From NCBI GenBank assembly GCA_029247405.1, contig JAQWLH010000108.1, forward strand, positions 29,452 to 93,451: a DNA stretch of 64,000 nucleotides, given 5' to 3'. A program made the translations under genes and the position numbers. The stretch's first letter is position 1. Each line of letters starts with the position of its first letter. The stretch is from Mariniblastus sp. GTDB lineage: Bacteria > Planctomycetota > Planctomycetia > Pirellulales > Pirellulaceae. Below are positions 8,501 to 17,514 of this stretch, piece by piece. Below the pieces are notes generated by a model that did no database searches, was not told where the DNA came from, and saw only the letters and a list, made by a program, of their open reading frames with translations.

Positions 8501-9052
8501 ATGGGGCTCGAAGCCGTTGAACTAGTGATGGATGTCGAAGATCGCTTTGGAACATCCCTGCCGGATGCTGAAATAGAACGTCTCCAGACGATAGGTGACT
8601 TACACGCGTTTTTGATGGCGCGCATTGAATCACAAAATCCTGATATTTGTCCGTCTGCAACAATGTTCTACCCCATTCGAAGAATCCTTGTTGACAAATT
8701 CAACGTCGACCGAGCCGACGTCAAACCGTCTTCACTATTGGAATGTCTGCTCGACACCGAGAATCGCAAACCATTCTGGCGAACGATTAAATCTACCTTA
8801 GCGACGCGATTACCAAATCTAAAACGATCCAGATGGCTGCAATGGTCCGGTGATATTTTTCCGCCTGAATGTTCAACAGTTTCTCAGCTCGCCAAACGAT
8901 GCATCGAATTCAATCGAATCACGAACGAGTTCACTTCAAACGATGGTGAAGCTGTATTTGAGGTCGTGCGTCAACTTGTCGCAGCGGTTGCCGGAGTCGA
9001 CAAATCGAGGCTAACCGCCCAAACAAATTTTGTGAATGACCTTGGGTTTTAA
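8501..9052 (+). CDS. Permuted acyl-carrier-protein-like protein
   Basis: 183 residues from the ATG at 8501. The N-terminus MGLEAVELVMDVEDRFG matches helix II of acyl carrier proteins immediately after the modification motif, and is followed by helix III-like IERLQTIGDLHAFLMARI. The extreme C-terminus, VVRQLVAAVAGVDKSRLTAQ then TNFVNDLGF, matches ACP helix I and ends just before where DSL would come. The carrier fold therefore looks circularly permuted, with an unrelated middle section (FYPIRRILVDKFNVDRADVK). The phosphopantetheine Ser is replaced by Gly2, so thioester carriage is unlikely. I recall similar planctomycete proteins but cannot assign a function. It has its own flanking cassette-like spacers. 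Confidence 0.6.
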   Translation: MGLEAVELVMDVEDRFGTSLPDAEIERLQTIGDLHAFLMARIESQNPDICPSATMFYPIRRILVDKFNVDRADVKPSSLLECLLDTENRKPFWRTIKSTLATRLPNLKRSRWLQWSGDIFPPECSTVSQLAKRCIEFNRITNEFTSNDGEAVFEVVRQLVAAVAGVDKSRLTAQTNFVNDLGF

Positions 9053-9214
9053 ACTGATGCAATAGTCACCAGACGACAAGGTGATGTGCGCGAAGCAAAC
9101 TGGGGTCTTGGCGCAGGTTCTGAACACATGTTTTCAACACCGCAATTTTGACAGCTCAAGCTCTTATCGGTCTAATCATGTCTGACCGTTGGCTTGATGG
9201 TGGTTCACGGGAAC

Positions 9215-9240
9215 CGTCGGCCTGGTGATTTTTTACGTTC
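9215..9240 (+). repeat. attC-like right half-site, site F
   Basis: CGTCGGCCTGGTGATTTTTT followed by ACGTTC resembles the other right ends and lies about 33 bp before the ATG at 9273. Just after the upstream gene, TCACC-9-GGTGA (9066-9084) forms a hairpin like the inner one of site C. Confidence 0.3.
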
Positions 9241-9272
9241 TACAACTCATTCATTCAGGATTGGAAACATCG

Positions 9273-10118
9273 ATGAACCAGAAATTCGGCGAGGTTACGA
9301 TCGCAGTATCTCTACTTGTTCTCCTCCTAATCGCTGTCACGGTTTCGACCGCACAGGATGCAACGACGACGAATGAGCAATCGCAATCTGAATCTGACGG
9401 AACGACTCACGATCACCTTTGGACGAAAACCACAACCATTGGGCAGATTGTTGCTGACCGCCCCCAGACTGCACGAGTATTTGAACTCGTTGAGATCGAC
9501 TATTGCTGTGGAGGGCAGGTCTCACTTGAAGATGCTGCTTTAGAAAAGCGAATTAAGGTTAACAGGTTACTCGCCGCACTATCTGCCGTGGGATCCGCCA
9601 CTCAAGAAACCGGGAGACGCAATTGGCAAAAGGCGAACATTGGCGAATTGATGGACCATATCGTCGCTCGCCATCACACATGGTTGCGACGGGAATTACC
9701 GCCGCTGGTTGAAACAACGAAAACCGTCCACCGCGTCCATGGAAGGAAACACACGGAACTAAAAAAGATTGCTGACATCGTCGCAAAATTGCCTGACGCT
9801 ATCCTGCCTCACTTGGCCTACGAAGAACAAACTGTATTTCCTGCAATAAAAACTCTGGCAACCGGCAATCCGGTGAAAAACATCCCTCGTTTCTTGGAAG
9901 AAATGCGAACGGATCACGACCAAATAGGTGAACAGTTGCACGAGCTTCGAAAGCTCACTGGTGATTTTTTAATTCCAGAAGATGCGTGCGCCAAATACAG
10001 AGAAATGCTCACCGGGCTCGAGGCGCTGGAGCGTGACCTGCATATTCACGTACACTTGGAAAACAACATATTGCTGTCACGGGCGCTCAAGTTGGCCGAA
10101 TCTGCCAATGATCAGTGA
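9273..10118 (+). CDS. Exported ScdA/YtfE-like (RIC) di-iron protein
   Basis: Repair-of-iron-centres family protein; characterised members restore iron-sulfur clusters after nitrosative or oxidative damage. The start is taken at the ATG at 9273, because the track start (GTG 9225) lies within the spacer. Residues about 8-27 (VTIAVSLLVLLLIAVTVSTA) form a signal or anchor. Then comes a ScdA_N domain, TIGQIVADRPQTARVF with the IDYCCGG di-cysteine, and a hemerythrin-like four-helix domain with ligands in ARHHTW, PHLAYEEQ, RTDHDQ and HVHLENN. Family members are usually cytoplasmic, so the export signal is unusual. It overlaps the next ORF by 4 bases (GTGA), suggesting coupling. Confidence 0.85.
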   Translation: MNQKFGEVTIAVSLLVLLLIAVTVSTAQDATTTNEQSQSESDGTTHDHLWTKTTTIGQIVADRPQTARVFELVEIDYCCGGQVSLEDAALEKRIKVNRLLAALSAVGSATQETGRRNWQKANIGELMDHIVARHHTWLRRELPPLVETTKTVHRVHGRKHTELKKIADIVAKLPDAILPHLAYEEQTVFPAIKTLATGNPVKNIPRFLEEMRTDHDQIGEQLHELRKLTGDFLIPEDACAKYREMLTGLEALERDLHIHVHLENNILLSRALKLAESANDQ

Positions 10119-11320
10119 AACTCGGTGCGGACCCTGTCGCAACGGCATGGAGTAAATCGGTGCACTGGAGTTGCGTGCTCGCACGTGTTTTAAAATTGAT
10201 TAACTTATCGTTTCGATTCGGCAATCTATCCCGTCATCTACCGTGGGAGAGCAAAATTAATCCTCCATCATTGCATGTCATTTTGACTCTGATGCTTGGT
10301 TTACCATTGGCCGGCGTCACCAAGGCTCAAACGAATCGCGAACCGCCATCAATAAATGAAACGGTCGTAAAACAAGCTCAAGTAGACCCGGCTCAAAAGA
10401 AACATGGGTTGATCGGCCTCCGCCCAATTCCAGCCGACCAAGCAGGAACAAACCACAACCATGGCGGTTCGTGGGCAGGAATGCCAACCTACGACCAACA
10501 GAAAGGGAATTACCCATTTGTCGCCAAGCACATTGACACGCTATTCGGGTGGGTGCCCGATGGCGACTTTGAGACCAAGCGTATCTTTTTTGAGTACTAC
10601 TGGGGGCTTAGTAAAAAACGAGACAACCTCGACCCAAACAAGAATCAATTGATCCAGACAATTCGTCGATGGGAACAGCGAGGCGGTGAAATTGAACATA
10701 TCCTCATCTGTCGGGAAGCACGATTAGCGGTCAAACGTGGTTGGGCAGATGCTGAACTCGGACCCTTCAAAGAAGATGGGCGAATTCTTTCTGAAAAAGA
10801 TATCGACGACATACGCCAGCTTTTTAAGGACGCTTACGCGCAAGACCTTACGAAACACACTGACTACAAATTACTCATGATGGTCGAGGAGCCAACTTTT
10901 TTTTCGACCAATGCGAAGGCGCAGAAAATAATCAAAATGACCAGTGGCGTGGCATACGAAGCCCATCAGTTCAACCGGCATTGGCCACTGGAAACTGGTT
11001 GGTCCAAACCTAAAGAAGTTGTCGCGGGTGCGAAATGGACCCTGGAGCAAGACCTCGACTACGTTTTTTACTATGGACCTATCCTTTGGAAACAAGACAA
11101 GAGCTACGAGCCTTTGCTCGAACGAAAGTGGCTCGAATCGTTTTGGGCAGCGGGACTTCCTAAACAGCATACAAAGATGCACTATTACCTCAACTTATTT
11201 CCACACCACACTGGCCGGAATCGACCGGTCGGTCCAGAATCCAATCCTCACTCAATCCTCGGATTTACCAAGTGGATGATTGAAGAGGTAAAATTCAATA
11301 CTCAACAGCCAAATGAATAA
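10115..11320 (+). CDS. Secreted hypothetical protein coupled to the RIC gene
   Basis: The 401-residue ORF starts at a GTG overlapping the RIC stop. The true start may be further in, since the only signal-like segment is VILTLMLGLPLAGVTKAQ near residues 53-70. The mature part is soluble and rich in aromatic residues (FFEYYWGLSKKRDNL, YVFYYGPILWKQDK, MHYYLNLFPHH) with no family that I recognise. The TAA stop is embedded in AATAACAAACAACTGAAC, the left end of attC-like site G. It may share a cassette with the RIC gene. Confidence 0.6.
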   Translation: MKLGADPVATAWSKSVHWSCVLARVLKLINLSFRFGNLSRHLPWESKINPPSLHVILTLMLGLPLAGVTKAQTNREPPSINETVVKQAQVDPAQKKHGLIGLRPIPADQAGTNHNHGGSWAGMPTYDQQKGNYPFVAKHIDTLFGWVPDGDFETKRIFFEYYWGLSKKRDNLDPNKNQLIQTIRRWEQRGGEIEHILICREARLAVKRGWADAELGPFKEDGRILSEKDIDDIRQLFKDAYAQDLTKHTDYKLLMMVEEPTFFSTNAKAQKIIKMTSGVAYEAHQFNRHWPLETGWSKPKEVVAGAKWTLEQDLDYVFYYGPILWKQDKSYEPLLERKWLESFWAAGLPKQHTKMHYYLNLFPHHTGRNRPVGPESNPHSILGFTKWMIEEVKFNTQQPNE

Positions 11321-11407
11321 CAAACAACTGAACTTGTTCTTGCCGATGGCGTGTTTTGATTGAAACAAAGACCACTTTGGCGGCTCGCTGATCGTTGCCG
11401 TTATGCC
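11315..11407 (+). repeat. attC-like spacer, site G
   Basis: 93 bp. The left end GAATAACAAACAACTGAAC includes the stop codon of the preceding gene. The right end is GGCGGCTCGCTGATCGTTG then CCGTTATGCC. Outer boxes ATAAC (11317-11321) and GTTAT (11400-11404) are perfectly complementary and CAAC pairs with GTTG just inside, giving the two-box organisation of attC sites. This is the best example in the window. Confidence 0.5.
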
Positions 11408-11486
11408 TTGGGAAATTAATGCAAAGAGGATTCGAAGTCGCTCGTTGATTTTCTCCATTGTCTGGTTTGAGCGTCGTGAAGGTTGA

Positions 11487-11706
11487 ATGAAACGCATCAC
11501 ACAGACGATCATGACAATCCTGCTGCGCCCTTTGTCATCGCATTGGGGCTTCTTGTGTTCGGAGTACTTGGAGTGATTGCCATTCCACTTTCTGTACGCG
11601 GACATTGAAAACACCGATGTGGGCCTAGACAAATACACGGCTCAAAGAGAACGTTAACGCCTACCGAAATAGCGGAACAGGGTGGATCAGGAAGCTTAAT
11701 CGTTGA
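11487..11706 (+). pseudogene. Decayed small membrane protein gene
   Basis: Coding-like peptides lie in three successive frames: an ATG at 11487, then NPAAPFVIALGLLVFGVLGV (a transmembrane segment) in frame 2, YADIENTDVGLDKYTAQRE in frame 0, and NAYRNSGTGWIRKLNR ending at a TGA at 11704 in frame 1. No single frame is open throughout. Best explained as a gene broken by several indels; its start lies 80 bp after attC-like site G. Confidence 0.35.
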
Positions 11707-12205
11707 CCAACTCGACTGGGGTGGCAAATCAAAATATTGTTGGTGAACTCCTGAAGAGGTTGAGGCAATTACTCCACAACCGGTTACCCTCTTGGCTGAC
11801 CGCATCAAATCACGTGAATCCAAACTTAATGCCGATGAACTTTCACTTGATCGATGGATCTACAACACCTATTTGGATCCTTTCAGCGGCATTGCATACC
11901 TCATTACGATAGAACGTGGTGATCTTTTAGCGTCACAACTCCAGGCCGATATGACCAAGTTAAAACTGATTGAAACTTGGTCAGGTCCTGTAAAGAAATT
12001 TGGTTTGCAAAACGCCGAATGACAAGCCAGACATCACAGAAACGAAGCTTGGGCCCTTTCAAATGGCCCCTCACTCGTCGCGGACCTGTTATGGCGAACG
12101 ACGTATCAAAATGCACGACCAGACGCCGAGATCAAGTATCACGACGAAGGGACTCATGCTGGGCTTGGATGGCGCGAGCCGCTGCTGCCGCTCCTTTATC
12201 GTTGA
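11642..12205 (+). pseudogene. Broken hypothetical gene with two in-frame TGA codons
   Basis: Frame 2 reads protein-like sequence in three blocks: LTPTEIAEQGGSGSLIVDQL, then after a TGA at 11744 TPEEVEAITPQPVTLLADRI through LDRWIYNTYLDPFSGIAYLI, then after a TGA at 12020 ALSNGPSLVADLLWRTTYQN through LGWREPLLPLLYR, ending at a TGA at 12203. No start codon or family is clear. Both interruptions are TGA, but nothing suggests selenocysteine insertion, so nonsense decay is most likely. Its 5' end overlaps the other pseudogene in a different frame, so one of the two assignments there is wrong. Confidence 0.35.
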
Positions 12206-12885
12206 AAAATGCCGCTTCAGCTGCCGAGAACGCGCTAATTGCTCAAATCAAAATTACGATTCAGCACGCGACCACGCTTGCGAGATTAATCATGATCAGT
12301 CAGCAAGTTAGAAAGCTATCTTTGTCCTATGTCCTGCGGAAGTCGGGAGAAGGCCACTGGTTTCAACGGTTGATTAGCTTGGACGCCCCAAAAAAGGGAA
12401 TAGAAATCTGGCGGTCTTAACGCTAATTTTTGTCAATCGGCGGTGTTCACTCGCTCTGCTCATGTTTGTATTTTGGATGCCCAGGGATACGTTGCACCAA
12501 TTAGCACCGCTGAGCGAAACCAAATCGACGACGACCGCTGCGGATTTTCTCCGTTCGCGGGTTGGTTTCCTCTGCTACTGCTCCGATGCGATAGCTGGCG
12601 TGGCACCCCAATATAGCGCGAGACCTTTGTATTTCTTGCGATATTGGACGGTTCTTGTATGGAATCCAAATTCAAGTTTTGCACCTCGATAATTGACCGC
12701 CATTTTATTAGACTTACGTCTCGCCAACGTGGGGTAGATCTCTCACCATGGCGGTTTGTTCGCGAGTCGACATCGACGTTTTGATTTAGTGGCGATAGTG
12801 GAGGGGGGAACTCACCTCGACAACCGCATGAACAGAACGCACCAGACAACCAGATAGGCTTATATTTTTAGTCAATATCTGTTTT
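12206..12885. other. Intergenic stretch before tRNA-Arg
   Basis: About 680 bases with only short overlapping ORFs on both strands and no convincing protein signal. It is the right-hand end of the low-coding-density region. Confidence 0.4.
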
Positions 12886-12961
<76 letters not shown>

Positions 12962-13236
12962 CTTTTTCATTTGCGAAACCGGAGCGACCCGCGAGTTGGC
13001 CGTCAAGGCAATTTCGCGGTGCGGTAAATCTCGCCGCTTATCCGCAGTGTTCACAACACCTTGTGATGCCCCTCATCACAATAACGCGCTCAAATTCCTG
13101 TTGGCGGGGCGAGGGTTGCTTTCGACTTTCGACCGTACAGCTACTTGAATGGACCGTCGAGCAACGGACCGGTTCTTGGTCAGAACATAACAATCATCTG
13201 CTCAACTATCACAAACACCACCCATGTGTTCTTTAT

Positions 13237-14148
13237 TCAATTGGCAAAGATCTCGTTCACATTTCTGCGCATCATATCGGCAAGCTTCTGGGTTGGCAGG
13301 TCATTGGCGTCCCGTCCAAACGGCATCTCGATTTCTTCGGCGATGATTTCCAAAGAAACCAAGACGTAGAAGACAAAAACCGAAATCGGAATCGCCCAGT
13401 ATTCGAAATAGGCAACAAATCCGATTGGCAAGGTCACAATGTAGAAGAAAATAAATTTCTTCAGGAAGATGCTGTACGAAAAAGGAATGGGCGTGTTCTT
13501 GATTCTCTCGCAAGCTCCCATAATATCAAAGAAGGATTTCAATTCCTTGTCGACCACAATCAATTCATCACCGCTGAGGTGACCCGAATCGACCAAAGAT
13601 TTTGTTTTGCGATACAAAGATTGAATCATTAAGTTGGGGACATGCTGTTGATCGGCACGAAAAATACTTGGCTTGAATTCTTCGACTTCCTCGATTTCAT
13701 TTAGCTTGATGCCTTCTCGAAGATGTTCTTTGAGGGCAGTCGGGAAATTGCCAATCATTGCTCTGAAAAACTCTTTTTCCGCCTGGCAGCTTTCCGGGAG
13801 AAAAGCATTAATCTTCACCGACAGATTTCGTGTATTGTTGACTAACGCACCCCACATTTTTCGTCCTTCCCACCAACGATCGTAAGCCGTGTTGGTTCGA
13901 AAGACGACCAACAGGGAAAGCACGAAGCCGAGAATCGAGTGCATGATGGTCGTATTTTTCAGCACCTTCTCAACGGCTTCACCCGACTCACTCATTCGCA
14001 AGTCACGAAGAAAATGAATTTCAACAGCCGCGACAATGGCTGTGTAGGCGGCAACAATCAACATCTCTCTTAGCAGGATACGGAAGGTATCCGTTTTGTG
14101 AAAGTTGAGAATATGTCGAAACCAGACTTTGTTGTTGTATTCAATCAT
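13237..14148 (-). CDS. Bestrophin-family (RFP-TM) membrane channel
   Basis: 303 residues. It carries the family hallmarks FRTNTAYDRWWEGRKMWGAL followed by VNNTRNL, and a C-terminal EMPFGRDANDLPTQKLADMM. About four transmembrane helices are visible (for example MLIVAAYTAIVAAVEIHF, SILGFVLSLLVVF, FIFFYIVTLPIGFVAYF). Bacterial bestrophin homologues form pentameric ion channels (cation-selective in the characterised Klebsiella protein). It is a single gene, divergent from the sulfatase pair, with a 340-bp shared upstream region. Confidence 0.9.
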   Translation of the reverse strand: MIEYNNKVWFRHILNFHKTDTFRILLREMLIVAAYTAIVAAVEIHFLRDLRMSESGEAVEKVLKNTTIMHSILGFVLSLLVVFRTNTAYDRWWEGRKMWGALVNNTRNLSVKINAFLPESCQAEKEFFRAMIGNFPTALKEHLREGIKLNEIEEVEEFKPSIFRADQQHVPNLMIQSLYRKTKSLVDSGHLSGDELIVVDKELKSFFDIMGACERIKNTPIPFSYSIFLKKFIFFYIVTLPIGFVAYFEYWAIPISVFVFYVLVSLEIIAEEIEMPFGRDANDLPTQKLADMMRRNVNEIFAN

Positions 14149-14490
14149 CGCGTATACGAATGCGGAACTATGATTTTTAGGGGAAATTTCGATCGAACTT
14201 TAAACAACAATTTCCTCATTGTCTAGGCAGTCCGAGAGCAAAGTATGCCGCTGCGCCTCGATCGGGTTCCGCCCAGTCTCAAACGTTTCCAGAGATACAA
14301 CTGCCAGTAGTTCTTTTGCAACTCCGGCTGGATCATGAATCTCTGCGAGAGTGTAAGATAGTGTTTGCTCGATTATCACACTGAAGGCCTAAACGTGCTT
14401 GAATGCAAACTAAAATCGATTTTCCGTCGTGGACTTTTCTCAGAAGTATCGAATGCTTCATCTCCCTTAACAGGGAACCGTTTGACAAGC
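14149..14490. promoter_or_regulatory. Divergent intergenic region
   Basis: About 340 bases between the bestrophin gene (minus) and the sulfatase pair (plus). It must contain promoters for both. I see no confident operator, and the ORF-track extension of the sulfatase into it uses a TTG start. Confidence 0.4.
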
Positions 14491-15822
14491 ATGGCTGTGC
14501 CCACCATGTCTCCCGCATCGGTGGTCCTCGTTTGGTTTAAAACAACTCTTTGCTTGCTGGCTTGTCTCGTCGGTGGGGCGACGCCGAATCTATCGCTCGC
14601 CGATCGTCCACCCAACATTGTCGTCATTCTTGCTGACGACTTGGGCTGTTGCGACATGGACCTGTACGGCGGCTGGGTTAAAACCCCGCGCATCAAAGAA
14701 ATGGCTCAACAGGGGATGCTCTTTACTGACTTCCACACCAACTCTTCGGTTTGCAGCCCGACCCGTGCCGCATTCCTTACTGGCCGATATCAGCAGCGTG
14801 TCGGCATCGTGGATGTGATCGTGGGTAGTCGAGAACCGGAAAGTGGAATCAAGCCCTCGGTCCCAACTCTCCCGCGTGTGTTGAAGGACAATGGCTACGC
14901 GACGGGCCTATTTGGCAAATGGCACTGCGGGTATCAAGACGCATACAACCCAACCCACCACGGCTTCGATGAATTCGTCGGTTTTCTCAATGGGGCGACG
15001 GATTATCACCAACATGGTGCGTGGCGAGTCGGCCTCGAAAAGAAGAACGTGCCTGGTTATTCGACCCACATCATCACCGATCGAAGCGTCGACTTCATCA
15101 AACGCAACCAAGATAAACCGTTCTTCCTTTATGTGTCGCACGCGGCGGTACACAATCCCTACCAAAGCATCGAGGACACTCCCGACAAACGCAACAAAGG
15201 CGAAAACCCCAACCGGATCAACGACAAGAACCGAGCCAAGTACAAGTGGATGCTTGAGGATATGGATCAGGGCGTCGGAAAAATCCTCGACACACTCGCA
15301 GAACTCAACCTCGCAGAAAACACCTTGGTCATGTTCTTCTCGGACAATGGTGCCGTAGGAATGTGCCCGAAGGAATTCCGTAAATATCGCGGGGGCAAGT
15401 TTAGCCACTACGAAGGAGGGCATCGAGTCCCAGCGATTGCCTGGTGGCCGGGCAAGGTCGCGCCAGGTACTCGGTCCGACAAACTGGTCGTCGGCTTCGA
15501 CCTGTTCCCGACGTTCACTGAAATCGCTGGCCTCACAAAACACACGCCCGCTAATCTTGATGGTAAAAGTTTCAAGTCGCATTTATTAGAGCAACAAGAC
15601 TTCCCGGATCGAACTATCTTTTTTGGTTACGAACCCAAACTCGGGACAGCAATGCGGCGCGGTGATTGGAAAATGATAATCAAACAAAACAACGTCCAAC
15701 TCTTTAACCTTCAGAACGATCCTCGGGAAACGACCAATGTGGCTTCCCAAAATTCTGAAATCACCCAATCCATGAGACAAGCGATTGAGCGGTTCAAAGC
15801 AGAGGTTACGCCTGGATCATAG
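14491..15822 (+). CDS. Secreted sulfatase
   Basis: 443 residues from the ATG at 14491, preferred over the track TTG at 14365 because it gives a proper signal peptide (VVLVWFKTTLCLLACLVGGA). The metal site is ILADDLGCCDMDLYG. The formylglycine motif is CSPTR (Cys88) followed by AAFLTGRYQQR. Further sulfatase motifs are GKWHCGYQ and FFSDNGAVG. It resembles planctomycete arylsulfatase A-like enzymes. It is followed 58 bp later by a second sulfatase on the same strand, probably one transcript. Confidence 0.9.
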   Translation: MAVPTMSPASVVLVWFKTTLCLLACLVGGATPNLSLADRPPNIVVILADDLGCCDMDLYGGWVKTPRIKEMAQQGMLFTDFHTNSSVCSPTRAAFLTGRYQQRVGIVDVIVGSREPESGIKPSVPTLPRVLKDNGYATGLFGKWHCGYQDAYNPTHHGFDEFVGFLNGATDYHQHGAWRVGLEKKNVPGYSTHIITDRSVDFIKRNQDKPFFLYVSHAAVHNPYQSIEDTPDKRNKGENPNRINDKNRAKYKWMLEDMDQGVGKILDTLAELNLAENTLVMFFSDNGAVGMCPKEFRKYRGGKFSHYEGGHRVPAIAWWPGKVAPGTRSDKLVVGFDLFPTFTEIAGLTKHTPANLDGKSFKSHLLEQQDFPDRTIFFGYEPKLGTAMRRGDWKMIIKQNNVQLFNLQNDPRETTNVASQNSEITQSMRQAIERFKAEVTPGS

Positions 15823-15880
15823 ATAAATGCCTGCCCCACTTAGGATGCTGGATCAATTGTAAAAAAGAGGACGATCAAGA

Positions 15881-17287
15881 ATGGGAAAGAACTCATGTAT
15901 TTTATTTGGCGTACTATTGGTCTTCCTGACGGCCTTGACTCAGCAAGTCAGTGCGCAGGCCGAGAAAACCACCAAGTTACGTCAACCGCATATGGTGCTG
16001 TTCCTCGCCGACGACTTAGGTTGGGGCGATGTCGGTTACCACGGTAGCCAGATTAAGACGCCGCATATTGATGCCCTCGCTGAAGCTGGCACGCGATTGA
16101 ATCGTTTTTATGTGATGCCGGTTTGTTCGCCGACTCGTGGGGCACTCATGACAGGACGGTACCCTGTACATTTGGGCCTTCAATGCGGTGTTGTTCGACC
16201 TTGGGCCGAGCACGGTTTGCCGACCGACGAACGCACCCTCCCGCAAGCGCTTCAGGAGGTGGGTTATAAAACAGCAATCGTTGGCAAATGGCATTTGGGC
16301 CATAACGACCCTTCGTTCCTTCCTACCAATCGTGGATTTGACCATCAATACGGCCACTACAATGGCGCATTGGATTACTTCACGCATATCCGTGACGGCG
16401 GCCATGACTGGCATCGCAACGATCGACGGAACGATGACCCGGGCTATACGACCGAACTCATTGCTCGGGAGGCGACACGAGTCATTGAGCAGCATGACCC
16501 CTCGAAGCCCTTGTTCCTGTATGTGCCGTTCAACGCCCCGCACAGTCCCATTCAGGCACCCGAAAAGTACATTCAACGATACTCCGAAATTAAAAATCCA
16601 AAACGCCGAGTTTTCGCGGCGATGGTCGACTGCATGGATGACGCAATCGGTCAGATCATGGAACAACTCAAAGCCAGTGGGTTTGCGCCTGAAAACACCC
16701 TCGTCATTTTCGCGAGCGACAACGGCGGCATCGTCCAATTTGGATCCGTTGGACCATGGCGAGGACAAAAAGGAAAGCTGTACGAGGGCGGTGTCCGTTC
16801 CCCGACCATTGTTGTTTGGAAGGGACAACTCAAACCAGGAAGTCAAGTCAATGAACCAATGCACATCGTCGATTTGTACCCCACCTTGCTGCGACTCGCC
16901 GGCGCTGACCTGAAACAAGCCAAGCCGCTCGATGGCCATGATGCATGGCCTACGATTTCAACTGGCAAGCCTTCGCCACACACTTCGATCTTGCTCAACA
17001 GCACACCTTTTACTGGCGCCGTCCTCGAGGGGAACTGGAAACTCATTTGGAACGGGCAAGTCCGAGCCAACCAAACCGAGCTACCTAAAAATGAACTCTG
17101 GGAATTATACGATCTTGCCAACGACCCGACCGAGAGCAACAACCTCTACGCCAAACAACCTGAGATCGCCTCTCGCTTGAAAAAGGTAGTTCAAGACTAT
17201 CGCAACAAAGCAGCAAAGCCAAACATTCCACCCAACCGCACCCCCAAAGATTTCAACACGCCCGCCGTGTGGGGTGAATTCAGATAA
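15881..17287 (+). CDS. Secreted sulfatase (arylsulfatase B-like)
   Basis: 468 residues with an ATG preceded by AGAGGA at a 9-base spacing. The signal peptide ends near QVSAQA. Motifs: FLADDLGWGDVGYHG, formylglycine site CSPTR (Cys82), GKWHLGHN, FASDNGG and GPWRGQKGKLYEGGVRSP. The last stretch is typical of arylsulfatase B / GalNAc-4-sulfatase-like enzymes, although substrate cannot be fixed. It is a paralogue of the gene immediately upstream but in a different sequence subgroup, so the pair may remove different sulfates from one polymer. Confidence 0.92.
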   Translation: MGKNSCILFGVLLVFLTALTQQVSAQAEKTTKLRQPHMVLFLADDLGWGDVGYHGSQIKTPHIDALAEAGTRLNRFYVMPVCSPTRGALMTGRYPVHLGLQCGVVRPWAEHGLPTDERTLPQALQEVGYKTAIVGKWHLGHNDPSFLPTNRGFDHQYGHYNGALDYFTHIRDGGHDWHRNDRRNDDPGYTTELIAREATRVIEQHDPSKPLFLYVPFNAPHSPIQAPEKYIQRYSEIKNPKRRVFAAMVDCMDDAIGQIMEQLKASGFAPENTLVIFASDNGGIVQFGSVGPWRGQKGKLYEGGVRSPTIVVWKGQLKPGSQVNEPMHIVDLYPTLLRLAGADLKQAKPLDGHDAWPTISTGKPSPHTSILLNSTPFTGAVLEGNWKLIWNGQVRANQTELPKNELWELYDLANDPTESNNLYAKQPEIASRLKKVVQDYRNKAAKPNIPPNRTPKDFNTPAVWGEFR

Positions 17288-17293
17288 GACGAC

Positions 17294-17314
17294 ATTCCAA
17301 ATCATTCTTGGAAT
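17294..17314. terminator. Possible bidirectional hairpin between convergent genes
   Basis: ATTCCAA and TTGGAAT form a perfect 7-bp stem around a 7-base loop, just after the sulfatase stop. The AT-rich flank lacks a clean T-tract, so termination is only a guess. Confidence 0.3.
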
Positions 17315-17514
17315 CTTACTTACTTGGTAAAAACCCATAGCTTATTTACCAGCGGTGAATACTTATCCTCCGCTCAACGCTGCCTTCGGCCAAATCAATT
17401 ATTTGCCTCACTTGCCACCCCATTCAATCCGTTTGCGAACGTTAGCAAGTCAAATGGGATGGTTGAAATCAGAATCGAAACACTCGCCTGAACGTCGACT
17501 CCGATTTGAAATTC

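Noticed and set aside
11744-12022. Selenocysteine or recoded TGA in the broken gene
   Set aside because: No SECIS-like hairpin next to the TGAs, no selenoprotein family resemblance, and neighbouring decay favours nonsense mutations.
5388-12885. Prophage, IS element or CRISPR explanation for the low-density region
   Set aside because: No integrase, transposase, phage structural genes, terminal inverted repeats with target duplications, or regularly spaced repeat-spacer units are visible.
14908-15582. Minus-strand 224-residue ORF
   Set aside because: Entirely antisense to a clear sulfatase; a codon-bias shadow.
16016-16939. Minus-strand 307-residue ORF
   Set aside because: Entirely antisense to the arylsulfatase B-like gene; shadow.
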